Position numbers and translations under genes: made by a program
In this document: piece after piece, positions 1 through 5,245 of the stretch
Layout: each line of letters begins with the position of its first letter
Numbering within the stretch: position 1 is the stretch's first letter
NCBI GenBank assembly: GCA_012961655.1
Contig: DTYX01000444.1
Span: 1 to 5,245 of the forward strand
Direction of reading: 5' to 3'
DNA length: 5,245 nucleotides
From: Candidatus Poribacteria bacterium
Lineage (GTDB): Bacteria; Poribacteria; WGA-4E; DTYX01
Notes under the pieces: model-generated
Databases searched by the model: none
The model's input: only the letters and a program-made list of their open reading frames with translations
What the model was told of the DNA's origin: nothing

Positions 1-93
1 AAGTTTTTTGCGCTACATCTTGTTAGCAATCCGCTTGGGTTACATCTTAATTTATTCTCATGGGGGATTTCTGAGTATCTTTCCTACTTGCCT
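1..93. other. Left-edge sequence without an identifiable gene
   Basis: No recognisable protein is present. On the plus strand, frame 1 is open from the window edge to a TAA at 118-120 and frame 2 is open to a TGA near 94-96. Neither resembles a family I know, so the end of an upstream gene cannot be confirmed or excluded. A run of six T at 4-9 could be the tail of a terminator whose stem lies outside the window. The octamer TACATCTT occurs twice, near 14 and 40, which may be chance. Confidence 0.3.
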
Positions 94-121
94 TTGACGA
101 GAAATTGTGGTAGAATATAAG
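94..121 (+). promoter_or_regulatory. Putative sigma70-type promoter of asd
   Basis: TTGACG (94-99) matches the -35 consensus at five of six bases. TATAAG (116-121) matches the -10 consensus at five of six, with a 16-base spacer. Transcription would start near 128, giving a 5' leader of roughly 50 bases before the asd ATG. There is no other gene between this site and asd, which supports the assignment. It rests on sequence match alone. Confidence 0.5.
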
Positions 122-175
122 CTACAATGTGTAGCATTCACCAAATAGATTTGGACAAGAAAGGAATTATTATAG

Positions 176-1231
176 ATGGCTTTGAGAATTACAGTAGTCG
201 GCGTTGGGATGGTTGGCGAGCAGATTGTGTCCATCTTGCGAGAGCGAAATTTTCCGATGGAATGGCCGCCAAGAGTTTGTGCGACAAGAGAGCGTTCAGA
301 GGTGCTTGCTGGGGAGAATTTATTGGTAGAAGAGACGAGCGAGGATAGTTTCAAAGGCGCAGATTTCGTCTTCTTTGCTGGCAGGGAAGGCGCAGAGGGC
401 GCGAGCGTAACGTGGCGGTCTGTGGCTGAAGCGGAAGGCGCTATTTGTGTGGATAACGGAAGTGATTTTCGCATGGACCCAAATGTTCCATTGGTTGTTC
501 CCGAAGTCAATCTGGATGCTATTGGTCCAGAGAATAAATTCATCGCCAGTCCGAACTGTTCCACTATCCAGATGGTGATAACTCTCCATCCTCTTCACCG
601 GGTTGCCAAAATCCGCCGAGTAATTGTTTCAACTTATCAGAGCGTGTCTGGCTGGGGTGTTCGTGCAAATGAACAGTTAATTGAGCAAACTCCAAAGGCG
701 TTAGAAGATTTAGATGATATCCCCTTCGACCCAACAGTGTTGGCTCGCCCTATCGCGTTTAACTACATCCCGCATATAGCCAGTTTTACCGAGGACGGCT
801 ATACGAAGGAAGAGATGAAAATGGTTAAAGAGACGCAAAAAATTATGGGCGACGAAAGCATCCGCATTACGGCGACCACAGTTCGAGTACCCGCGTTCGT
901 TGGACATGGAGAGAGCATAAATATCGAGACGGAGAAAAAGTTGACGGCGGACGAGGCGCGTGAAATATTGTCAAAATCGCCTGGAATTGTTGTTCTCGAC
1001 GAACTTAATCCAGAAAACCCGCGCAATGACCCTCTGGAGCGAATCTATCCAACGGCGTTAGATATCCGAAAATATCGTGATGAGGTTCTCGTTGGGCGAA
1101 TCCGCCAAGATAAAACTATCGAAAATGGCTTAAACCTCTGGTGTGTAGCGGACAACTTGAGAAAAGGCGCTGCGTTGAACGTGGTTCAGATTGGTGAGGG
1201 ACTCATCGCTAAAGGAATGGTTAAGCTTTGA
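176..1231 (+). CDS. asd: Aspartate-semialdehyde dehydrogenase
   Basis: This cytosolic enzyme reduces aspartyl-4-phosphate to aspartate-4-semialdehyde with NADPH. It is the branch point towards lysine/diaminopimelate, threonine and methionine. The 351 residues fit the family's usual length. An N-terminal Rossmann fold carries the nucleotide-binding loop VVGVGMVG (residues 7-14). The catalytic cysteine is C128 in SPNCST, with Q155 in STYQSVSG, R237 in VRVPAF and H244 in VGHGES, so the whole active-site set is present. The dimerisation part contains AFNYIPHI, and the C-terminal helix carries the family signature NGLNLW followed by DNLRKGAALN. The ATG at 176 is supported by AAGGA at 161-165 and by the Rossmann fold starting at residue 4. 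The loop has YQSVSGWG where many homologues have YQAVSGAG. A NifU-type gene follows on the same strand, probably in the same transcript. There is no frameshift or internal stop. Confidence 0.96.
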   Translation: MALRITVVGVGMVGEQIVSILRERNFPMEWPPRVCATRERSEVLAGENLLVEETSEDSFKGADFVFFAGREGAEGASVTWRSVAEAEGAICVDNGSDFRMDPNVPLVVPEVNLDAIGPENKFIASPNCSTIQMVITLHPLHRVAKIRRVIVSTYQSVSGWGVRANEQLIEQTPKALEDLDDIPFDPTVLARPIAFNYIPHIASFTEDGYTKEEMKMVKETQKIMGDESIRITATTVRVPAFVGHGESINIETEKKLTADEAREILSKSPGIVVLDELNPENPRNDPLERIYPTALDIRKYRDEVLVGRIRQDKTIENGLNLWCVADNLRKGAALNVVQIGEGLIAKGMVKL

Positions 1232-1302
1232 TGGAATTAACGGTTAGTGCTATTTCACTTTTTCATTTGGAAGAGACTTTAAAAACGTATATCGGGAGGT
1301 GA
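1231..1302 (+). CDS. Possible 23-residue coupling ORF between asd and the NifU-type gene
   Basis: An ATG at 1231 overlaps the asd stop as TGATG. The frame runs MELTVSAISLF... to ...TYIGR and ends at TGA 1300-1302, inside the GGGAGGT ribosome binding site of the next gene and six bases before its GTG. This layout could let ribosomes finishing asd reinitiate and carry on into the Fe-S gene. The peptide resembles nothing I know. An AAAGGA at 1211-1216 lies 14 bases upstream, which is rather far for an efficient start. A coupling or leader role is more plausible than a functional peptide, and the frame may be chance. Confidence 0.22.
   Translation: MELTVSAISLFHLEETLKTYIGR
1294..1300 (+). promoter_or_regulatory. 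Ribosome binding site that fixes the NifU-type start
   Basis: GGGAGGT is a strong Shine-Dalgarno sequence seven bases upstream of GTG 1308. An in-frame GTG at 1299 lies within this same sequence and so cannot be served by it. This favours 1308 over 1299 as the true start and removes three residues from the longest reading. Confidence 0.75.
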
Positions 1303-1307
1303 AAATT

Positions 1308-1529
1308 GTGAGAGAAGCAGTTGAAGAAGTCTTGGATGAGATTAGACCCGCTCTACAAGACCATAGAGGAGACGCTGAACTCGTGGATGTCACAGATGAC
1401 GGCGTTGTAAAGTTAAAACTCAAGGGCGCCTGCGCTGGCTGTCCGATGTCACAAATGACCATAAAGATGGGCATTGAACGGATATTGAAATCAAGAATCC
1501 CTGAAGTCAAGGAAGTCGTCGCAGTATGA
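1308..1529 (+). CDS. NifU C-terminal-domain (Nfu-type) Fe-S cluster scaffold protein
   Basis: This is a single-domain protein of 73 residues corresponding to the C-terminal domain of NifU (Nfu family), which binds a labile Fe-S cluster and passes it to apo-proteins in the cytosol. It opens with an amphipathic helix (REAVEEVLDEIRPAL), followed by a strand pair ending in VKLKLKGAC. The cluster-ligating CxxC follows in GACAGCPMSQMT (C42 and C45), then a helix and the closing strand PEVKEVVAV. Stand-alone proteins of 70-80 residues are common in this family, so nothing is missing. GTG 1308 is chosen because the ribosome binding site at 1294-1300 overlaps the alternative GTG at 1299. The gene sits 76 bases after asd on the same strand with no convincing promoter between them, so it is probably cotranscribed. 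No other Fe-S assembly gene is visible. The family assignment is firm; the client proteins cannot be told from the sequence. Confidence 0.9.
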   Translation: MREAVEEVLDEIRPALQDHRGDAELVDVTDDGVVKLKLKGACAGCPMSQMTIKMGIERILKSRIPEVKEVVAV

Positions 1530-1823
1530 GGTACCCGTTGCTTAATGTTAGGGGTTCTGTAGGCACTATAATCTTTTGTCAAACGTTTCATCTCTTCTGC
1601 GAAACAAATTTCGATTGTTCTACCGGAAGCGATGGAATGCTTCTATAACACTCCTTATACCAACACTTCTTCAGACAACCCCGCATCAAACAGAGTTGAA
1701 GTTGATTGGAGAGGAAAAGTAGTTCCTAAGGAACCCTTAATCTCCTTTGTTATCCATCCGGTTCTTTACGTAGCATAAGCTTAGTCTAGTCAATACTTAC
1801 GCCTGTGATAGAGAGAAATGCGG
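1530..1823. other. Intergenic region between converging genes, no supported gene
   Basis: These bases separate the plus-strand asd-NifU unit from the minus-strand remnants. The longest plausible frame is a 48-codon plus-strand ORF (ATG 1632, stop 1776-1778). It resembles nothing I recognise and its GGAAG lies only two bases before the ATG. Minus-strand frames here are short and stop often. A small inverted repeat, GTTCC-TAA-GGAAC, lies at 1722-1734; its five-base stem is too weak to call a terminator. Given the decay next door, part of this stretch could be unrecognisable gene remnant. Confidence 0.5.
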
Positions 1824-1849
1824 AGAAATAAATACTGCTACGCAGTATT
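1824..1849 (-). terminator. Putative intrinsic terminator after the minus-strand remnants
   Basis: AATACTGC and GCAGTATT form a perfect 8-bp stem with a 3-base loop (1831-1849). Read on the minus strand, the stem runs into TTTATTT. It lies about 18 bases beyond the stop of the fused ABC reading frame, where a terminator is expected. The stem is only about 40% GC and the T tract is interrupted, so termination would be modest. On the plus strand it has no T tail. Confidence 0.45.
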
Positions 1850-1867
1850 CATAATGTTTCTACGTTC

Positions 1868-2056
1868 CTACGCAATCTTCTTAGACCATTTCTCCTCACT
1901 TAACTTTTTTGCAGCAGTATAAACCATTGGAGCGAAAAGAGATGCAAAAGGAAAGAAAAATTTTTCTGGCAGAAATCGAACTAAGGGCAGGTATTTTTGA
2001 TAACGAGTATGCAAAAACAGCTCATGATGCAACAAGATATGGACAGTGATGGGGAT
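1868..2056 (-). pseudogene. Unidentified 62-residue gene fragment joined to the ABC remnant
   Basis: After the alanine of the Walker B DEA, the frame continues as IPITVHILLHHELF and ends ...KKLSEEKWSKKIA before a TAG at 1868-1870. The middle is rich in aromatic and proline residues (RFLPEKFFFPFASLF), and the end is basic and probably helical. Nothing in it matches the expected C-terminal third of an ABC ATPase. The other two minus-strand frames do not restore ABC sequence either, so this is not a simple frameshift. I read it as the C-terminal end of another gene brought into frame by a deletion. The parent family is unknown to me. A terminator-like hairpin follows closely, which fits this being a genuine gene end. 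Confidence 0.55.
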
Positions 2057-2851
2057 TGCTTCATCAAGTATCAGTATTTTCGGATTTGAAAGTATCACCC
2101 TGGCTATTGCCATTCTCTGCCTCTGTCCTCCTGATAGTTTTATTCCTCTCTCGCCCACTTCAGTTTCATATTTATTTGGAAGTCCAATCACAAAATCATG
2201 AATCTGGGCTATTCTTGCAGTTTCTTCTATCTCCTCTTCTTTTGCGTTGTTCCTTGCATATGCGATGTTCTCACGAATTGTCCCAGAGAAGAAAAATGGT
2301 TCCTGAAACACTATGCCGATGTTCTTTCTTAAGAATCTAAGGTCAAATTCCCTCACATCTTTCCCATCAATCAGAATTCTTCCATCTGTTGAGTCATAGA
2401 ATCTCGGTATGAGTTTCACAAGAGTAGTTTTCCCCACCCCACTCTCTCCAACTATCGCTATTATCATTCCCGGTTTTGCTTCGAAACTTACCCCTTTCAG
2501 AACTTCCCTTCCGGAGATATAGTTGAAATGTACATCTTCGAACTTCACATAACCCTTGAGCGAAAGGGAAGATTGCTGTGGCTCAAAAAGAGTATGTTCC
2601 TCCTTCATATTCATTATCTCTATAACTCTCTCTACTCCCGCAAGTGCTGTTTGGATGGTTATGTTCAGGTCAAAAATTCTCCTCACAGGTCCGTAGATAT
2701 AACCGAGGTAAGATGTAAAGGCGATAAAGCTTCCTATTGTGAGATTACCTTTCATAACCTCTAATCCTCCATACCACATGACCAGTGTTGGTCCAAGCAC
2801 GCTCACGAACCCTGTTATGAACCCTGAAAACGGCTTGAGGGGTATCCGCAT
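1868..2851 (-). pseudogene. Truncated ABC exporter (membrane plus ATPase) fused to an unrelated tail
   Basis: The 327-residue frame begins inside the last membrane segments of an MsbA/type IV exporter (FITGFVSVLGP, VMWYGG, LTIGSFIAFTSYLG). It continues through the linker helix (AGVERVIEIM) into the ATP-binding domain. Visible there are Walker A GESGVGKTT (135-143), the Q-loop VFQEP (Q183), signature LSGGQ (239-243) and Walker B ILILDE with the catalytic E264. Directly after DEA (265) homology ends: the SALD D-loop and the switch histidine are absent and 62 unrelated residues follow. Family members have about 570-600 residues, so some 250 N-terminal membrane residues are also missing. The ATG at 2851 is only the first ATG inside the remnant; upstream bases belong to a different gene fragment. 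Without D-loop, H-loop and most of the membrane domain it cannot be a working exporter. The ABC identity is certain, the substrate unknown. Confidence 0.9.
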
Positions 2852-3083
2852 TAAATTCTATCTCATCACACGTAAACCAAGATTTTCCATTTTCGCTGAC
2901 AAGGGTTGTGAATCCGCGGCCTATCCTCTCGATTCTAAGGTAAACAGCGTCCGCTTCAAGCCTTCCCCTTCCCATACTTTTCCATCTTCCATCCTCGACG
3001 CATTCGAACCATATTTCGTTTTTATCGCGGAGTCCCTTATCAAATCTTATATAATTTTTATTATCCTTCCATATCAGGACTCC
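2850..3083 (-). pseudogene. DUF1349-like (concanavalin A-like beta-sandwich) fragment
   Basis: Read from GGA 3083, the frame gives GVLIWKDNKNYIRFDKG, then KNEIWFECVEDGRW, MGRGRLEADAVYLRIERIG, FTTLVSENGKSWF and CDEIEFNAD. The pattern (LIWKD-x-NYIR, VYLRIER-G, then S-x-NGK-x-WF) is that of DUF1349/LamG-like beta-sandwich domains, often annotated as regulation of enolase protein 1 and found fused to TPR or signalling modules. About 70 residues are recognisable, roughly the middle of such a domain. The frame has no credible start: it emerges from the TPR fragment upstream. Near 2850 it gives way to ABC transporter sequence in another frame, so the last strands are lost. The nominal frame runs on to 2745 but after about FNAD it is only the shadow of the ABC gene. 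Sugar binding is possible but not shown. Confidence 0.65.
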
Positions 3084-3315
3084 TCATAAGCCCGTCGTAG
3101 ATATCCAGCGCTGACATACGAAGCTGAGGATATCTGTACGTCTCAAAACTCAATGTGAGATGTCTCTCAGCTTCTTCTAAATCTCCTCTTTCAAGTAAGA
3201 TTTTTCCAAGCCTAGCGTGAGTCCATGCTAGGGCAGCCTTATCTCCTTTCCTTCTCTCTGGCGGATGTGGATTGCTGTGAATAAAGCAGCTACGGCAAAT
3301 ATCGCTATTGTGCAT
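3061..3315 (-). pseudogene. TPR-repeat protein fragment
   Basis: The 84-residue frame contains one clear tetratricopeptide repeat at about residues 25-60: the segment AALAWTHARLGKILLERGDL followed by EEAERHLTLSFETYR. The small and large residues fall in the usual places (W, LG, A, F). TPR proteins nearly always carry several repeats, so this is part of a larger gene. The first 20 or so residues (MHNSDICRSCF...) read like the wrong frame of the neighbouring membrane-helix ORF (3228-3335). One missing base near 3245-3255 would join that membrane helix to the TPR as IRQREGK-(E/D)-DKAALAW, giving a membrane-anchored TPR protein. Alternatively ERRKGDKAALAW is itself native TPR sequence. After ALDIYDGLM the frame meets DUF1349-like sequence and stops at TAA 3061-3063. 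It is probably not functional. Confidence 0.65.
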
Positions 3316-3335
3316 GAATAGATAATGAGTGACAC
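3228..3335 (-). pseudogene. N-terminal membrane-helix ORF, probably the start of a frameshifted TPR protein
   Basis: GTG 3335-3333 is preceded by GGAAGGA with a short spacer, a strong ribosome binding site, 13 bases after the natural end of the propeller gene. That is normal operon spacing. The 35-residue product consists of a transmembrane helix (LIIYSCTIAIFAVAALFTAI), a basic stretch HIRQREGKEIR and a stop at 3228-3230. The positive residues after the helix suggest an anchor with N-terminus outside, or an uncleaved signal. At the end of the basic stretch a one-base change enters the TPR frame, so I read this as the first exon-like piece of a broken membrane-anchored TPR protein. It could also be a genuine small membrane protein. 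The start is well supported, the product less so. Confidence 0.5.
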
Positions 3336-3348
3336 GTTTTCCTTCCCT

Positions 3349-4825
3349 CTATTTCACCAGGCTCATTTTCCTCATAGCCTGGAAATCCCCCGCTTTCAGA
3401 ACGTAAAAATAGACACCGCTTCGCCTTTGAGGTTATTTCCGTCCCAGTAAGCTGCTTTATCCCTGCTCAGGTAATAACCGGCCTCCTTGTATCCAAGGGA
3501 AAGCTTTCTGATGAACCTCCCCAAAGGGTCATAGATGGTTATGACTACATGCTCAGGTTTTTTAAGCGCAAACGGTATCCATGTCTCAATGTTGAAAGGG
3601 TTTGGATAGTTTTGATATACATGAGTTATCCTTGGAAAATCGTCTTTGGGTTCTATATCTATCAGTTTTCCTTTTCCACTTAATCTTCCCCACGTTGTCA
3701 CAAGCTTATCTCTTATTTCCAAACCGCGCTTAGAGCGAATAGAGGGTTCAGATAATCGTAAGATTATTCCCCATTCCCCTACTACATACAAACTATAGTC
3801 GCCATCATAGCAGATGTCATAAAACCAGTTATCAACGCCAGCATCCTGTAATTCCCAATCTTCTCCACCATTTTGCGTGTGGAGAATTGTCCCATTTTGT
3901 CCAACTGTCCATCCTTCCTTCTCAGAGACAAAACAGACCGCTGTAAGTTTCCACGTGCTGTGATATTGGACTTGCCAATCCTTACCACCATCATTTGTAT
4001 AGAATATAACACCACCGGCCCCCATCCCCTTATCTCCTATCGCCCAATCGGATATACGCGTTGTCTTCCAGTTTTTCCCACCGTCTTTTGTATAGAGGCT
4101 TGCGGCTAAAATTGTCATTCCCTCCATTATTGTGCCTACTACCCAGCCCAGAGATGGATTGATAAAGTAAACAGAAGACAATCCCAAATACAGAGCGCCT
4201 GCTTTGATATCCACGCGCATCCAGGTAGCCCCGCCATCTTCGGTGTGAAGAAGGGAAGCTGGACTTCTGCTACATGCTATCCAACCTAATTCATGATTGA
4301 GGAAATAGACTTTCTCTAAAAACCAATTCGGCAGAACACCATCTCTGGCGCCTTTTATTCCACCTGTTTGCGCTACCCAGGTAACTCCACCATCGTTGGT
4401 ATGGAGGATGGTATTGCCAATTGCCCAACCTTTAAGGGAGTCAACAAAACGGATATCGCTTAAATACCATTTTGCGAAGCTTGCTTGAATTGTACTTGAA
4501 AGTTATCGCCACCATCGCTGGTGTGAAGGATAATCCCCTGGGATTGGTTTCGGTCGAAGGCGCTACCTGCGACCCAACCTAATTCATGTTCCACAAAATC
4601 CATATCTTCGAGTAGTTCATTGGAAACCTTGCGTTGACGGTTCCATATGAGCCCACCATCTTCTGTATGCGCGATAACGCCTCTGCTCCCAACAGCCCAG
4701 CCGACATTCTCGTTTAGGAAATATATGTCGTGGAAATTCGTATCCCATTTGCCTTCCCGTACTATTTCCCAATTTGCGGCATGAGCATTGCCAATAGAAA
4801 AAAATTGATTTGCTATATACCAATC
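3349..4825 (-). pseudogene. YCF48/BNR-repeat beta-propeller protein with C-terminal sorting module, frameshifted
   Basis: This is an extracellular-type repeat protein of photosystem II stability factor (YCF48)/BNR style. Seven units end in T-x-(D/N)-GG-x-x-(W/F), such as AHTEDGGLIW, LHTNDGGVTW, YTKDGGKNW, YTNDGGKDW and LHTQNGGEDW, with GW-x-x-G upstream in most. The C-terminus has YQNYPNPFN, ETWIPF, VITIYDPLGR and AAYWDGNN, a type A-like sorting/FlgD-like module that suggests export to the cell surface. Three defects are visible. There is no N-terminus or signal peptide: the frame opens at 4825 as DWYIANQFF, straight out of radical SAM sequence. One base is missing at or near the T run 4470-4473; adding one gives QASQKWYLSDIRF and joins both halves. 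Near 3400 the frame shifts and stops at 3396, while the true ending SGVYFYVLKAGDFQ... to SLVK lies in another frame and stops at 3349-3351. About 490 residues remain. The ligand is unknown. Confidence 0.88.
3866..4665 (-). repeat. Seven degenerate YCF48/BNR units in tandem
   Basis: The coding repeats show on the plus strand as recurring CCACCATC/CCGCCATC-like words near 4652, 4510, 4388, 4231, 4078, 3983 and 3866. Each is the complement of the Asp-Gly-Gly codons. Spacing varies from about 95 to 155 bases, so the units have diverged in length and are protein repeats rather than recent DNA duplications. Confidence 0.75.
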
Positions 4826-5244
4826 TTATGTGCTTCCCCTCTGCGATACATAGATATAATCTGATTGCACAACACATCCAAAACCTCTCTGTCATTTTCA
4901 TGAAGGTTAGCATAAACCCGTCCATGAAACTCTATCAGTTTTTTGGTAAGAGCACAATCCTTTGTATTAGGGAGAAATATGATACCATCTGATATATGTG
5001 GACGCTGCTTGTCCTGAATTTCTTTCGTACCGTCTATGCTGATAAGCACACCAATGCTTTCCTCATTCAGATAATTGATAATCTCATCAGACAGCAAGGT
5101 GCCATTGGTCGTCATATTAAATTTTACTCTCTTACCTTGTTTTCGGGCATTTTCCCTACTGTACGCAACGACGTGTTTAACAAGGTCAAAATTCATCAGT
5201 GGCTCCCCACCAAAGAATACAATACGACACTCTTTCGCCTCGCC
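4813..5244 (-). pseudogene. Radical SAM/SPASM-type maturase fragment, cut by the window edge and lacking its C-terminus
   Basis: The frame enters from the right edge, so the CxxxCxxC cluster motif and the N-terminus lie outside. Visible barrel motifs are RIVFFGGEPLMNF (the GGEP strand that contacts SAM), then a helix, KFNMTTNGTLLSDEI (the TTNGTLL strand) and IGVLISIDGTKEIQDKQRP (the SIDG strand). These match SPASM/twitch maturases such as anaerobic sulfatase-maturating enzymes and peptide thioether or quinone-cofactor maturases. The later part (ALTKKLIEFHGRVYANLHEN, then EVLDVLCNQIISM and HKIG) fits the next barrel units, but the usual GSYD-like segment after RP is shortened. At 4813 the frame stops exactly where propeller sequence begins in another frame, so the remaining barrel and the SPASM cluster domain are lost. 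Members have 370-480 residues; 143 remain here. The family is firm, the substrate unknown, and it is probably inactive. Confidence 0.85.
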
Positions 5245-5245
5245 A

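Noticed and set aside
1267..1293. TTGGAA...TATATC as an internal promoter for the NifU-type gene
   Set aside because: The spacer is 15 bases and the -10 abuts the ribosome binding site, leaving no room for a leader.
1250..1591. 113-residue minus-strand ORF opposite the NifU-type gene
   Set aside because: It is almost wholly antisense to a well-supported Fe-S protein and shows no family features.
1722..1734. Inverted repeat GTTCC-TAA-GGAAC as a terminator of the asd-NifU unit
   Set aside because: The stem is only five base pairs, has no T run on the plus strand, and lies about 190 bases past the gene end.
1632..1778. 48-codon plus-strand ORF in the intergenic region
   Set aside because: No recognisable family, a GGAAG only two bases from the ATG, and no promoter seen; chance is the simpler reading.
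1838..1873. Three copies of CTACG near the hairpin as a possible protein-binding repeat
   Set aside because: The words are only five bases long, unevenly spaced, and one is part of the hairpin loop and stem.
4617..4925. 102-residue minus-strand ORF (CSCRKLGNSTGR...)
   Set aside because: It is an out-of-frame shadow spanning the maturase-propeller junction; the other two frames carry the real homology.
1868..5244. Insertion sequence or transposon as the cause of the broken genes
   Set aside because: I see no transposase reading frame, terminal inverted repeats or target-site duplication at any junction.
1..5245. CRISPR array, tRNA or rRNA genes
   Set aside because: No regularly spaced identical repeats and no cloverleaf or conserved rRNA segments were seen on either strand.

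Overview
The window looks like chromosomal DNA from an uncultured bacterium. The best taxonomic clue is the C-terminal module of the repeat protein on the minus strand: YPNPFN, then ETWIPF, IYDPLGR, a LSLGY segment and AAYWDGN. This form of the type A-like sorting/FlgD-like module is one I associate with Candidatus Poribacteria and related deep lineages. That assignment is pattern recognition, not a search result.

Left part, plus strand (1-1529): a plausible sigma70-type promoter (94-121) precedes a complete aspartate-semialdehyde dehydrogenase gene (asd, 176-1231) with all four catalytic positions recognisable. A small NifU C-terminal-type Fe-S scaffold protein follows (1308-1529). The two probably form one transcription unit. 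A 23-codon reading frame (1231-1302) overlaps the asd stop as TGATG and ends inside the NifU ribosome binding site, so translational coupling is possible. Both genes are intact.

Middle (1530-1867): about 340 bases between converging genes, with no gene I can support. It holds a perfect 8-bp hairpin (1831-1849), placed and oriented as a terminator for the minus strand.

Right part, minus strand (1868-5244): every recognisable coding piece lies on the minus strand and nearly every one is broken. Read in the direction of transcription they are: (1) a radical SAM/SPASM-type maturase fragment entering from the right edge; (2) a YCF48/BNR-type beta-propeller protein with a sorting module, lacking its N-terminus and carrying two frameshifts; (3) a short membrane-helix N-terminus with a good ribosome binding site, whose frame gives way to (4) a TPR fragment; (5) a DUF1349/concanavalin-like fragment; (6) an ABC exporter lacking most of its membrane domain and cut off right after Walker B; (7) an unidentified 62-residue tail fused in frame to the ABC piece.

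The asd-NifU pair works in housekeeping metabolism: the aspartate-family amino acid/diaminopimelate pathway and Fe-S cluster maturation. The minus-strand region is best read as a deletion-eroded graveyard of surface/secretion-type genes, or else as an artefact of single-cell amplification or assembly. A radical SAM maturase fragment and an exporter fragment in one remnant chain could be leftovers of a peptide-modification locus, but no precursor peptide is visible and this is speculative. I found no convincing new functional system.
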